NCBI GenBank assembly: GCA_024449915.1
Contig: JAMZAV010000106.1
Span: 496,001 to 560,000, forward strand
Direction of reading: 5' to 3'
Source: Sweltsa coloradensis
Taxonomy: Eukaryota; Arthropoda; Insecta; Plecoptera; Chloroperlidae
DNA length: 64,000 bases
This document shows, in pieces, positions 1 through 11,870 of this stretch. Made by a program: the position numbers and the translations under genes. How positions within the stretch are numbered: the stretch's first letter is position 1; each line of letters begins with the position of its first letter. The notes beneath the pieces are model-generated. The model was given only the letters and a program-made list of their open reading frames with translations, made no database searches and was not told the origin of the DNA.

Positions 1-1770
1 AAAGCTGGCTTGGCTGAACGTGTCTTTGCAAGGCGGTGACTTAGACAGCAGCACACTCGTGCGATCTAGCGGTGATTCCTCGCACCAGAGTTCTACCACG
101 CGCATAGTGGGTATTACTCGTAGTTTGCAACCCCCTATCTGGTTATCTAACCGAAGCGGAATACATCGGCGTAGCTCACGGCTACCTGGTTGAAAGCTGG
201 CTGGTTGAACGTGTCTTTGCAAGGCGGTGACTTAGACAGCAGCACACTCGTGCGATCTAGCGGTGATTCCTCGCACCAGAGTTCTACCACGCGCATAGTG
301 GGTATTACTCGTAGTTTGCAACACCCTATCTGGTTATCTTTAACCGAAGCGGAATACATCGGCGTAGCTCACGGTACCTGGTTGAAAGCTGGCTGGTTGA
401 ACGTGTCTTTGCAAGGCGGTGACTTAGACAGCAGCACACTCGTGCGATCTAGCGGTGATTCCTCGCACCAGAGTTCTACGTCGCGCATAGTGGGTATTAC
501 TCGTAGTTTGCAACACCCTATCTGGTTATCTAACCGAAGCGGAATACATCGGCGTAGCTCTCGGTTACCTGGTTGAAAGCTGGCTGGTTGAACGTGTCTT
601 TGCAAGGCGGTGACTTAGACAGCAGCACACTCGTGCGATCTAGCGGTGATTCCTCGCACCAGAGTTCTACGTCGCGCATAGTGGGTATTACTCGTAGTTT
701 GCAACCCCCTATCTGGTTATCTAACCGAAGCGGAATACATCGGCGTAGCTCACGGTTACCTGGTTGAAAGCTGGCTGGTTGAACGTGTCTTTGCAAGGCG
801 GTGACTTAGACAGCAGCACACTCGTGCGATCTAGCGGTGATTCCTCGCACCAGAGTTCTACGTCGCGCATAGTGTGGGTATTACTCGTAGTTTGCAACCC
901 CCTATCTGGTTATCTAACCGAAGCGGAATACATCGGCGTAGCTCACGGTTACCTGGTTGAAAGCTGGCTGGTTGAACGTGTCTTTGCAAGGCGGTGACTT
1001 AGACAGCAGCACACTCGTGCGATCTAGCGGTGATTCCTCGCACCAGAGTTCTACGTCGCGCATAGTGGGTATTACTCGTAGTTTGCAACACCCTATCTGG
1101 TTATCTAACCGAAGCGGGATACATCGGCGTAGCTCTCGGTTACCTGGTTGAAAGCTGGCTGGTTGAACGTGTCTTTGCAAGGCGGTGACTTAGACAGCAG
1201 CACACTCGTGCGATCTAGCGGTGATTCCTCGCACCAGAGTTCTACCACGCGCATAGTGGGTATTACTCGTAGTTTGCAACCCCCTATCTGGTTATCTAAC
1301 CGAAGCGGAATACATCGGCGTAGCTCACGGTTACCTGGTTGAAAGCTGGCTGGTTGAACGTGTCTTTGCAAGGCGGTGACTTAGACAGCAGCACACTCGT
1401 GCGATCTAGCGGTGATTCCTCGCACCAGAGTTCTACCACGCGCATAGTGGGTATTACTCGTAGTTTGCAACACCCTATCTGGTTATCTAACCGAAGCGGA
1501 ATACATCGGCGTAGCTCTCGGTTACCTGGTTGAAAGCTGGCTGGTTGAACGTGTCTTGCAAGGCGGTGACCTAGACAGCAGCACACTCGTGCGATCTAGC
1601 GGTGATTCCTCGCACCAGAGTTCTACGTCGCGCATAGTGTGGGTATTACTCGTAGTTTGCAACCCCCTATCTGGTTATCTAACCGAAGCGGGATACATCG
1701 GCGTAGCTCTCGGTTACCTGGTTGAAAGCTGGCTGATTGCGCATTACTTCGGTGATAATAGAGCTCCGTG
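1..1770. repeat. 191-bp tandem repeat array, truncated at left edge
   Basis: Nine full units and parts of two more lie head to tail. The landmark GCTGGCTGG recurs near 4, 195, 388, 579, 770, 963, 1154, 1345, 1536 and 1729, giving spacings of 191 or 193 bp. Units differ at a few linked sites (CCACG/CGTCG, CACCC/CCCCC, CTCACGG/CTCTCGG), mostly alternating, so a dimeric higher-order pattern is likely. Because 191 is not a multiple of 3, the short ORFs across the units are not one protein. The last unit diverges after 1734 and runs into single-copy DNA, marking the right edge. The array continues past base 1. Unit length is like a satellite monomer, but the array is short as seen here. Confidence 0.97.
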
Positions 1771-4599
1771 AACCACAGCCACGAAACATTCCTTCTTTTT
1801 ATCATCTACACTCGCTGGCGTAATGTATAAAATATAAATCAAGTGTTGAAAAGCTATCCCATAACATCTCTTGTTCTATTACTTGTTTTCACTTTTAAAA
1901 GTTTTTGATTGTTGTAGTATATTACTCATTCGTATTTGCAGTTGTAAGTCCAGATGATAGGGCCTAAATACGCCGACATTTGATTCAAAACAAAAATTAA
2001 TATGAGAGCAGAAAATCGTCCCTGAACTTACCATATTAAAAGAACGCTTTATTAATAATTATATTTTTAAAATATATATATTTTTTTAACTCAAGGTAAA
2101 AGCTTATATTTCTAAAACGTTGTTTATATTCACTTCATACTAACGACTTTTATCCACTTAAGTGTTTTTTCATACAACTTTATTTTATTATCTTTTACAA
2201 AAAGTCAATTCTTGAAACTGGAGAGGGTTTTTACTTACAATTTTAGAATCGGTACGTTGATTTTTATAATAACACAAAGAATTACTCGGCCTTTCATTTC
2301 GAACATTTCAATTTCACTGTGCTTACCAACGGACGCAACGCAGCTCATGGCAGTAAACAGGGTTGCCATTATCCTCCTAAGAAGTTCGCTAACTGCGACG
2401 GTGCTGCTATCTTTAAGCCGTTGCGGCGTGCTTAATAGAATGTTATCGCCGAGATAAGATAGGCGGGGTAACCGCAAGTTCTTCGCGGGGTCCAGTTAGG
2501 GTCACCTACCCCGAGGCTGGGCCTAGAATAGGACGGTGACTTACGACGCCATTTTAAGTTGTCACCACAACCACTCGTGATCTTAGCGGGTGCATAGGCT
2601 TAATGTACAGTCAGTGTAAGGTTAGAAGATCGCGATGTTGGGCTCAAAACAGGTAGCTTCAGTGTACGAGAAGGTTTTGTACAACGCAAGGGAATATTTA
2701 ATTGTGATAATAACATAGAAATACTTAAGAAAATTTCCAATTTTGTGCATATTGTATAGGGTTTATTCGGTTATACTTATTATGGCTTGCATTTGAAAAG
2801 TTTGATTTAATCCGGGTATCTAGAGTTTGATCATAAATGTAGCATTTTCTCGAAGTTAGAAACTAAGATTCTAAACAAATATCGATCAGTCTACTTTTTT
2901 AACTTATATATTATGCATGAATTTCGGAAAGAGTAACCTGTAAAAAGTCATGTAAGTACATACAAATTAAATGTTGGCAATTGGAAATGTAGCTTTTATC
3001 AAGGAGATTTGTTTTAATGTGTTCCTAGACCGTGCGATGATTTCGCTTCTGGGCTAATTTATGAATGCAAGGTAATTAAAGTCGTAAATTCCCTTGCATG
3101 TCAGCGTCTCAGCGCTCTGATAAGCTGACCTAAAAACCTTTTACTGCACAATTCTATAAGTTCTTATCAGTAATCTTCTTGTTCTTGTTCTTCTTCGTCT
3201 TCGTATTCGTCTTCGAACTAATGTTTGCTCTACGATCTCTATCAATATAACACAAAGTGAGAAATTTACTATAACAGTTGACCGCTGAAAGCAGAAATTT
3301 AAGTTCTTTGGAAGCATCCATGTAGATGCTTACGTCATTGGTGGATGAACGTTGGCCAATCAGTGGGTTACAATTCTAAATTCCGTTCGCTTATTGGCCA
3401 CGATTTACCTGTCGCTGCCGGCAGCATCGGCAAGGTTGCCTCGGAACCACTATAACATTGGAAAACCGATTTCAAGCAACAAAACAACTGTGATGTCCGA
3501 CTCCGAAGATTCGCTACGCCATACGAATTTAACACTAAAGTAATCCTAATTTTAATTAAGAGGGAATGGGACACATTTGGCAGTTCGCACATAGCTATTC
3601 GCTTGCCAGAATGAATCCAGAATGTGATATTAAACTTTACATAGTCAATTAAGCATACATGGACAGCCCTCCGGCTACAATTGTTCAATATTTTACGTTT
3701 ATCAGCCAGGATCAATCCACGAATGTGGTCAATTTTACACTCTTTAAGAAAATTCAAAGACCCGAAAATCATTTTTATTTTGTTTAAATTATTTTAAAAA
3801 TAATTTCTTTAAAAGAGTTCCTTTTCCATGTTTCCGCATAGGTACCGGGTAACGCAACTAAGTTAATTTAAGCTAAGATTAACTACGCTAAGTTTCGCAC
3901 GTAATTAAAGTTTTCTCGCGTTGTTTTTAAATTTGTTAGTTAACTAGGTAGTGCAGTGTAAACCCCAGACCGTAACTAAACATAGTTTATTCATGAAAGC
4001 TAGAAATACCCCTGTAATTAAAAACTAGACAAATGCGGTCGTTAGCAACATTCGCATAGGGTCCATTCATATCTGCACTACGTTATTTTTTAACAAACTC
4101 AACTAATCCCAAATAGTCTGCGATAATGTTCTATTCCACTTCTAACTAACGGCTTTATACGTTTCGTCGTCCGTAATAATACGTAATGTTCATTACTTAA
4201 TCTAATTGCCGACTTTTAGCTTGTAAATCTTCATAATGAACGGAATGTGAATAATCACGGAAGCTAAGTACATTTTCCTTCAACAAGGAAGAGCCTTTTT
4301 CCGTTTCGGAACGGGAATTGTCTCTCAGAATAAATATACCGAGTGCCAAGGGGCATATACTATACACTCTGCTCGGTTTGTAGAACCCACAGCCCTAGGA
4401 GAAGTAACCAAATATTCATTTTGTTTCTGAACAATCCTCGCTTCCCTATTTACATAACTCATGTTTTGATTATTCAAATAAGAGTAATGGAAGTGGGTTT
4501 TTACTGGGGGAGGTGGGGGATATCGCGTTGCATTACGCTCAACGACCTCAAGACCAAACGACGCAGGTAATTTAGTTTTAAGAAGCAACATTTCAAGAC
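1771..4599. other. No gene seen; single-copy AT-rich DNA
   Basis: No ORF has recognisable protein similarity and no terminal repeats were found. A TTC/GTC-type imperfect microsatellite lies at about 3174-3216. The ORFs of 60-134 codons in this stretch have no domain features and overlap on both strands, as expected by chance. Confidence 0.6.
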
Positions 4600-4760
4600 G
4601 TTCTCGTCGTCGCGGCCTGCACCCGCGCGGTCAATAGAACGACGACGACGACTGCATGAGGGGAGGGGTGGGGGGGGGGGGGCACGTGATGGGGGTTTAT
4701 TATTTCAAGTTAGGCGTCGAGCGTTCACGTTTGTGCACTTCGCTCGTGCAATTCGACCAA
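4600..4760. other. GC-rich patch with (GAC)n and a 13-G run
   Basis: A CpG-rich stretch (CGTCGTCGCGGCC) is followed by a short GAC repeat near 4640 and a G homopolymer at 4670-4682. It stands out from the AT-rich surroundings. It could be a small regulatory or CpG-rich element; nothing in it identifies a function. Confidence 0.4.
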
Positions 4761-5210
4761 TTTCTTAACCTTCTTTCTTCTTTATTTGGATGGTGAGTTC
4801 CATATAGACAATCTGTTTCTAACACAGCAAGAAAAAATATTAAATATGTACGTTTCCATGCGAGCGCTGACTTTGATCACGAAATTCTTAAGTTCATTAT
4901 GCGAATTGTTATTTTAAACGTTGTACTGTGATATCTCGACGCCTGCCTATAGTTGACCACTCTCAAGAATCCTCCTTCAGTGAAATGTGCATGCAGAGGT
5001 AAACGCTTTCTTATACGCATCGATCTAGCCTCTCCTTCTTTGAAGCTAATTTCTTTGGGGATTTACCGGGGTAACTGCATTATAGTAAAATGTTATTTCA
5101 AAGACTACGGATCGGATGATTGACCTCTATAAACATATAGCTTTGTAGTAAAAGACCTTGGAATGTACAAGTGAACGATTCCTAATTCCTTTTACTGTAT
5201 GTCGTCACGA
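4761..5210. other. No gene seen
   Basis: AT-rich single-copy DNA without a feature I can support. Confidence 0.5.
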
Positions 5211-5268
5211 TGGTGGAGGTGCCGGGTTGTATGCGATATCTTTCCTGCCGACCCGGCACCTCCACCAT
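5210..5268. repeat. Perfect 17-bp inverted repeat (hairpin)
   Basis: TGGTGGAGGTGCCGGGT at 5211-5227 is perfectly complementary to 5251-5267, with one further A/T pair outside. The loop is 23 nt. The arm is the recurrent motif found at twelve sites in the window. Confidence 0.95.
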
Positions 5269-5520
5269 ACCAAGTCAGCATTACATTTATGTAGCGACGT
5301 TTCATTGAGTGACCAAATAAGGGGAAAGTAGTTTGTGCAAAGTATAGTTTTGTTACATCAATTTTATTGTATTTATTCAAAAGTTTGGTAAAAATATTTA
5401 AACGCACTATATTTTTGGATATCCATGATGATTCTAAAAAGAAAATTTTATCACAAAGCTTCAAGGTTAAATTTCGGGGTTTCCACTGAAATCGTAAAAT
5501 AGGTTTAACTTTTAAAGGGT
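5211..5520 (+). repeat. Interspersed repeat R1, copy 1, starting with a hairpin
   Basis: This stretch aligns along about 310 bp with 9304-9615. Both begin with the same hairpin, then share blocks such as CAGCATTACATT/CAGCAATACATT, AAAGTAGTTT, CTGAAATCG and AGGTTTAAC. The copies are diverged, so the family is old. No coding potential was seen and the family is not recognised. Confidence 0.75.
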
Positions 5521-5717
5521 TGCGTGTGTCTGTCTTGTGAGAGTTTATTGTGTACGATAAAAAAATAGTCTCTCTCGATTATAATGCATTTGATTGATGG
5601 CGTCTGAATTGTCTTTGATCAGATGTCTGATTGATTGTTCCATTGGCAAGATTTTAACAAACTTCTATCGAATTTACAATGTTTTATTTGACTTGGATTG
5701 GGTGATTTTGGGTGATT

Positions 5718-5803
5718 TGTCTAACAGTGTGTTCTTTCTGTTTCAGGTGAGTAGTGCCTAGTGACTGGTGCCTAGTGAGTGGCGGTAGTGGCCTACTTGA
5801 CTG
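5718..5803 (+). other. Candidate recursive splice site with RS-exon
   Basis: A CTAAC branch-point-like sequence (5721-5725) is followed by a pyrimidine-rich stretch and TTTCAG ending at 5746. This abuts directly a consensus donor, GTGAGT, at 5747. A second strong donor, GTAAGT, follows at 5804, which would define a 57-nt exon at 5747-5803. All three frames of that exon meet an early stop, so it is not an ordinary coding exon. Juxtaposed acceptor and donor with a downstream donor is the known layout of recursive splice sites in long introns. A chance match is possible. Confidence 0.4.
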
Positions 5804-6639
5804 GTAAGTGACAGCTGACAGTCTCGGTAAACAACCCCCTAGAGGTAAACATGGGAGCGAGCCCCACGTCTCACATTGAGTATTAAGTTTCTGCGACTGT
5901 GCCTATATATAGATCTGCGCAACACCACAAAAAGCCCTGACCGAAACGGGTTGACTTGAATTCAAGTTAATGAGGGTAAACGCGAGCGATGAGTAGAAGA
6001 AAGTAACAGGTGCGGGGCGGCGAAGTCATAGTTTGATTCGGGAAGTCATCCTCTAAATTTCAAACACAGGCAATCCTGCCTGCAGACGGGTACTTCTAGT
6101 TTAGCTCACTTTTCATCTTAAAGCTGGCGAGGAGTCATGGTTATGGGGATAGATGTTCTGATTTGTGTACAGTGTGTCTACAAGGTCAATCACAGCAAAT
6201 AACTGGCTAGTAACACTGATTACACTCACGCGATATATTTTATATTCACAAGGAATATTTTGAAGTGACAGAAATTTGTCATGTCAATTGTCAAAAGATG
6301 ATACGACACATAAATTAGTACATTTAAATCGAGTCAAGCGGCGACTTATGTAAAGAAAAGCTTCTTACCTAGTATATTGTTTTCAGACGATGACAAAATG
6401 AGTCAATAATTTACAATTCGATCAAAGTTAGGCCGTGTCCTGCTGTGATTTACAAGTAAATAAATATACTAAATTTACAAAAAAAAGCGATCTGAGCTGA
6501 GCTGCCATGACAGGATTTCCGGTTATGTGAATCTTGCCCTTGGCATTCGGAATTAGAATCTTGCGTGCTGGAACTCGTCCCTCTTGCGTCAGCCATTTAA
6601 AAATTATTATTATTACCATTTAAATAAAACCAACAAATG
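5804..6639. other. No gene seen
   Basis: Single-copy DNA. A short GGCAATCCTGCCTG at about 6070 resembles the conserved block of the SINE-B family described below, but it is too short to call. Confidence 0.5.
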
Positions 6640-6930
6640 TCCATGCGCCGCACGACACTCGCGGAGCGGCTTAGCCCGCGCCGTTTGTTATTCTCTGGCC
6701 GTCTCGTCGTTGAACCGCGTCTAATAGAGTTCGGGCGTCGTTCGAGTGGGTCGCGATCGAGAGTGGACTTATCGATCGACTCTTCGATATATTCGCATGA
6801 CGTCACATATTCTTCTCGTGCTGACGAGGAGGCATTGTCTGCGCTTTTTTTGAGGGGGGGGGGGTCACTTGAGCACGGTGGCGGACGGGACACGATTGCT
6901 GTTGTAAACGGCTTAGACACGGCGGTATGC
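6640..6930. other. GC-rich, CpG-rich patch with a CRE site
   Basis: CpG dinucleotides are dense from about 6645 to 6830, in contrast to the neighbouring DNA. A palindromic cAMP-response element, TGACGTCA, sits at 6798-6805. Open frames exist on both strands, but the translations are low in complexity and run into the CT repeat. It may be a regulatory element or promoter; no transcript evidence is available. Confidence 0.35.
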
Positions 6931-6937
6931 GACTTTA

Positions 6938-7090
6938 CACTCTCTCTCTCTCTTGTCTCTCTCTCTACTTTCTCTTTGTCGTATCTCTTTCTCTTTCTCT
7001 TTCTCTTTCTCTTTCTCTCTCTCTATCTCTTTCTCTCTCTCTCTCTCTTTCTCTTTCTTTCATTTTCTCTTTCTCTTTCTCTTTCTCTTC
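6938..7090 (+). repeat. CT-rich microsatellite (CTTTCT/CTCT)n
   Basis: About 150 bp consist almost wholly of C and T in CTTTCT and CTCT repeats. Ser/Leu/Phe-rich translations of this stretch are artefacts of the repeat. Confidence 0.95.
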
Positions 7091-9303
7091 CTAATAGGGT
7101 GGTATTCCTATACGAGTCGAAGTAATGATATTAATTTTAGTTCATAATAATAAAATTCTAAACGATGAATGGTGATTATTGTTTCAAATTACTTGCCGGA
7201 TTTAAATTATGGCCACATTATTGTAATGAGAATTGAGAGAAATAGGTGTTCTATTCAAAATTGACTTTCAGTTCTGGAGGCAGCCTCTTTGGTTGTGACT
7301 GTACCTTCCCCGGGATATAGTCATGAAGGTGTCTTTGAAGTTATGTTACAATTACTTACTAAATATACGCAATTTCGTTCTCTGTACGTAGCATATAGTA
7401 CTAGACGACCTTTTGCAGTCGTCGTCGTCGGAAGCGTTTAGAAAGCCAGGTGCCCCTCATCCTTGCTGTTCCATTCTGTTGACTTGGCTTGCGATTCAAA
7501 TTAGTCGGAATTATCGCGCGGGGTTTTAGAGGGATATATTCTTGCGCGGTGCGTACGACGCGCTGCCAACACGCATAGCGCATTCTCGGTACACACATTA
7601 CGCGGGAACGCCGTCGCGACGCTTGTTACAAGACGCTGTCATTACCTACGTGACGTCTACGGAGGTAACGTTTCTGGAGTTGCTACTAGGTTGCTATTAA
7701 AGATCTTGGAATTTTCATTTCACTCTTGTATAAATTTAGACAACCGTAGAACAGGCAACACTGCACAAATCCCAAAATAATTTTTATAGATCAAAAACGC
7801 TTAATGTAAAGCTTGGCTATGACTTATGATGCAAATCATCGGTATCACACAAAAATGACGATATCAATACGGCAAAATTTTATTAATTTTACAAACAATT
7901 TTTTTTAAATGTAAAATTGAGGGAAATGTTTGCCTTGTATCAATAACGTATATGGCTAAAATGCGTTGATATAGTATACAGATAATAGAGTACACGTAGT
8001 GTACATCGCCATGTTCTCGTTCTTGCATTAGAAAAACCCGGAACCTCCACCAAAATACAATAATATGGTAGTCAATTTGAAGAAAGAAATGTATTTTTCT
8101 TATGCATTTGCAGCATAAAGAGTTTTAAATATTTATACCCCCAAACGTTTCTATCCTCTTTTTATTTATTAACGCTTACATTTCTTGATTTTTTTCCCCG
8201 AGATTGAGAATATTCCTTCATGTTGATACCGTGTTGAAATATCTGTCTTCTCTAAGACCCTTCAAAGTTTGAAAGAAACATCTTACTTCGATTCTTTCTA
8301 CTTTGAAGTGTCTGTTCTACTTATGTCTGTTTGAAACTCATTTCCTCATTAAGAAAGATTCGCAAGGCTCTATCTAAACACATTTTCATAATAATATGTC
8401 TTACTTTTTTTTTTTATTAAATCACCATTAATATTTCATAAAAGAGACAATTTGCAGAAGTTTGTATAGAAAATATTTATTTGAAATCTGGATATATGGA
8501 TGTTCTCTGAACGAGCCCAACTAATATACCTCCTAAACAGTCTCCAAAAGGTTAAAATTTTATGTGTGAAAATTGTGTGAACTGCGCTGACGATCAAGTG
8601 ATTTTTACGTTGGCCGAAGCTTTCTAGTCTCAACCAAGTGTGTCAATATGCAGCTATGATCCTATCTTGCCTTGCTTCAGACAGCAAAGTGTTACATTGT
8701 AAGAAACTGCCTAGAACCAACCGTCTTATCACGAGGGTTGACAATGTCGTGCAATCTCGTGTATAGTGTTTCTTTAGACTAGCTCATATACACGTCAAGG
8801 ACAATGAGCGAAGCTAATTAAACATTTTAACATGCGGAACCTTTGACCTCTACCAGATCAGGATAGGGATTTAATTATGGCTAGTAAATGTTAACTGCTC
8901 CAACTCAGCAAATTAGATTGAGCGAACAGGATGATGCGGTGTGTTTGAATTGCGATTCCTCACGGACGTACAGGGGAAGGGTTTGAGAGTAATCAACCTA
9001 CTTTAAAGCTGGAGTTTCTTCGCTTTTCTTGGGGTGATCACGTGAATGAACCGGCTTGACTTAAACCTTTTCAATTATCATTGCATGTAGAGAAAACTAG
9101 CATAAGATAAAAATGATTTTTTTAAATTTATTACTTTTTGGGTGGGGGGAGAGATGGAGTGTTTTACGCATGGGTGTTTAGTGATCGATTCTTTAACGTC
9201 ATCTATCATCATTCATCGTCTAGAATAGCCTTCGAGCATTAATAAATACGTCAAACAACAAAAATCATCATCAAATCATCACCGTACGTAAAGATTATCG
9301 CGT
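7091..9303. other. No gene seen; contains a GC-richer patch
   Basis: About 7405-7625 is richer in CpG (GTCGTCGTCGTCG near 7420 and several CGCG). The rest is AT-rich with no supported feature apart from one motif copy at 8036-8052. Confidence 0.5.
8036..8052 (-). repeat. Recurrent 17-bp motif (one mismatch)
   Basis: ACCCGGAACCTCCACCA is the reverse complement of TGGTGGAGGTGCCGGGT with one change. No partner arm lies nearby. Confidence 0.7.
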
Positions 9304-9615
9304 TGGTGGAGGTGCCGGTTCGGCTGCGATTTCTCCCTGAAAACCCGGCACCTCCACCAAATTAAGACAGCAATACATTAATTTATCTGTTATTCCTCAT
9401 TGTGTGGCCAAACGAGAGAAAAAAGTAGTTTCGCATGGTTTAGCTTTGAATGTATATACTCAAGTTCACGTTTAAGAATTAAACATGTTTAAATTGCTCA
9501 TATTATTTGATATATATTCTGATTTAAAACGGAAATGACATACAGCTTCAAAAGTTAACTTTTGGTGTTAACGCTGAAATCGCAAAAAGTTTGTAGGTTT
9601 AACTGTTATTTTAAA
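9304..9615 (+). repeat. Interspersed repeat R1, copy 2, starting with a hairpin
   Basis: Homologous to 5211-5520. The hairpin arms are 9304-9319 and 9343-9359, with a 23-nt loop, the same as in copy 1. The downstream 250 bp align with copy 1 with many substitutions and short indels. Confidence 0.75.
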
Positions 9616-10640
9616 AGGTTGCAAGTTCTGACTTAACCTGAGTTAGACTTTATCTCTGGGTCTCCCCTTGAAATGTTGGCAGTCGTGTAAACATGGTTTT
9701 AATCGAGTTGAAGTTTATCAGGTTAACCAAGTGGGGTGGCATTATTAGTGCATCCATTGTTAATAAAACAATATTACAAATTACCCAATTTGTTTTAAAG
9801 ATTGTTCATTTAATATTTTTCAAAGTGCAATCCGTTACGTTGTACAAACTCTAATCTCCAAGGGTAGATAAAAATAATAAAGCAATTAGTCACCTTTGTG
9901 TTCTTCTCGAATCATCCCTCGCGGATGAGATTTTATTACTTCGAGTTTAGAAAGGCGGTCGGTTTTCTTTGAGAAAGTCTTGTTTTCCACATCAAGGGGG
10001 TTGTGGTTATTTCTTTGTGATTCCCCCTCTCTCTTGCGTTGTACGTCTATAAATGATAAAGGGGAGAGGTAATAATATATAATAGCTGTTGACGAGAGTT
10101 CTTCTAATACACTCGCTAGAGTTCAAGTGGCAAGGGAAGATCAGAGCTTGAGTCGGATGATCGGGCTTTAATCCTTTGAAGGCATCTTTTGTTATAACTG
10201 CTCATTAAAATGTATGTTGTGTCTCTTTTATTATAAGATATTTTTTACGTAAACTTGTGCTTACAGCTTGAAAGGAAGCGAAATACAAAGGGATAATGAA
10301 GGAACACAACAGTAAATTGAAAAGTAACTAAAACATATAACATTGTTTGTAATCAATAAAAAGCACAAACACACACGATCAATAACCATGCTCAGAAATT
10401 AAAAAAACACTTACCAAAAGAGCGTAAATTTTCGGAAGTTACGCTTCCTTCGTCAGACGCGAGGTCTCTTCTGCACAGTCTATTAAGTCAAGATATCAAT
10501 GGTGATTAGTGATGACACTTAGATTCTCATGTCGTGTAAAATTATTTAATTAAATATTGGACTGCGGTCTACTATGACTAATATGACAGATAAAGTGCGA
10601 AAATGTCGTGTTATTAAAAAAATGCAATAATTTATTACTC
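9616..10640. other. No gene seen
   Basis: AT-rich single-copy DNA. No protein similarity or terminal repeats recognised. Confidence 0.5.
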
Positions 10641-10644
10641 ATAT

Positions 10645-11866
10645 GAGGCTTGTAGATGCAAAACCGGCAATCTCCAAAAAAGTGTTTTGTCACAAAACTA
10701 AAAAAAAACTGTTTCAAGTTTGTTTATGCATATTTAAAGGGATATTTAAGCGCTAAACTCAAAAAATATATTTCATTCAGGCTAACTAGTAATGAATTTA
10801 GCAACTAACAGAAAAATTATTGGGGCCACCATGACCTCCCAAAAAATTGTCAAACATGACATTTTTCGAGCTAGGTCCCATCGGCAAAAATCTCCCATAA
10901 GAAATAACATGGGGACGATCTTTATGCCCCGTGACCTTGGAGGATTTTGATCCAAAAAAATATTGGCCATTATTGACGTACTCTACAGCCTTTTCTGTAA
11001 ATTTTCTATATTTTGTTTTGTAATTTGGGCAAGTAGTTCGGTCAAAATATGCTGATTACTAAGATGGGGTGTGATTTTGGAATGCATATTTTTGCATGTT
11101 TGAGGGTATATTTTGACACAGTTTCAAGACACGATGTAAAAAATGGGCATTTTAGATTGGTACTTTGCTCTAGTATCTATGTGGACCAAAAAAGAAGCAG
11201 GTTAAAGCCGATTTAAGAAATTTCCCAAAACACCAATTTTTGCACATTTCTGGATCAAAAAAATTGAAAAATTCGTGTTAAATCACAGTTACAAGATATA
11301 ATTTTTTAACTGTCATTTTAGTGTAGTATTGTGCTATAGATCATGTGGTAAAAAATATTTTTTTGAGTTTATAGCCCCTTTAATGTATGTACCTTCTTGA
11401 TGATAGACTGAATGGGAATTAAAAGTAGTCTTATTGTTATTATGTTTAATTAGTTATTTAATTTTGGAGAAAGCCACTTTTGCATCTCAATTTAATTTTG
11501 GAGAAAGCCATGTTTGCATTTAAAATTATTATTTAATTTTGGAGAAAGCCGCTTTTGCATCTCAAATCGGAGAAAACTAAATCACAATTCAAGGTTATGT
11601 TGTATTGTGTCATGTTGTCACGTGATCATTTGGAGTTTTCTGATTGGGTGTCATGGAGAATGCTGAGTTTGAATTTGAAACGGTTGTGGAGAATGCTGAC
11701 TTTGAATCTAAACTTATTTTCATTCTGCTTTTTTCAAAGGGAGAATGCCGATTATGAATTTGATGCTTATTTTCAAGTTGTTGCATTCAAGCTTACGAAT
11801 CCAACGAGGTATTACCTCTAAAAAATCACGTTTTTGGAGATTACCGGTTTTGCATCTACAAGCCTC
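10645..11866. mobile_element. Non-autonomous DNA transposon, 4-bp TSD
   Basis: Inverted terminal repeats of about 40 bp, starting GAGGCTTGTAGATGCAAAAC and matching at all but about two positions, bound a 1222-bp element. It is flanked by ATAT at 10641-10644 and 11867-11870. No transposase is encoded. Three direct repeats near the right half (11456-11567) are diverged copies of the terminus. The ends resemble those of the autonomous element at 13961-17578: same GAGG start, a shared TTTGCNTCTAC core, the same 4-bp target duplication and the same subterminal repeats. It is probably mobilised by that transposase or a close relative. Confidence 0.85.
11456..11567 (+). repeat. Three subterminal direct repeats resembling the TIR
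   Basis: AATTTTGGAGAAAGCC followed by a TTTGCAT block occurs three times at roughly 35-45 bp spacing. It resembles the right terminus (TTTTTGGAGATTACCGG then TTTGCATCTACAAG). These could be extra transposase-binding sites. Confidence 0.75.
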
Positions 11867-11870
11867 ATAT

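Noticed and set aside
190..1771. Series of 60-130 codon ORFs on both strands, repeated every 191 bp
   Set aside because: They are the same non-triplet tandem repeat read in shifting frames. Frames differ from unit to unit and both strands are equally open.
5210..5268. Hairpin as a bacterial-type terminator
   Set aside because: The DNA is clearly eukaryotic, no U-tract follows and no gene lies upstream.
6637..7147. ORFs of 162 and 64 codons rich in Ser, Leu and Phe
   Set aside because: The C-terminal halves are translations of the CT microsatellite, and the N-terminal part matches nothing and is open on the other strand too.
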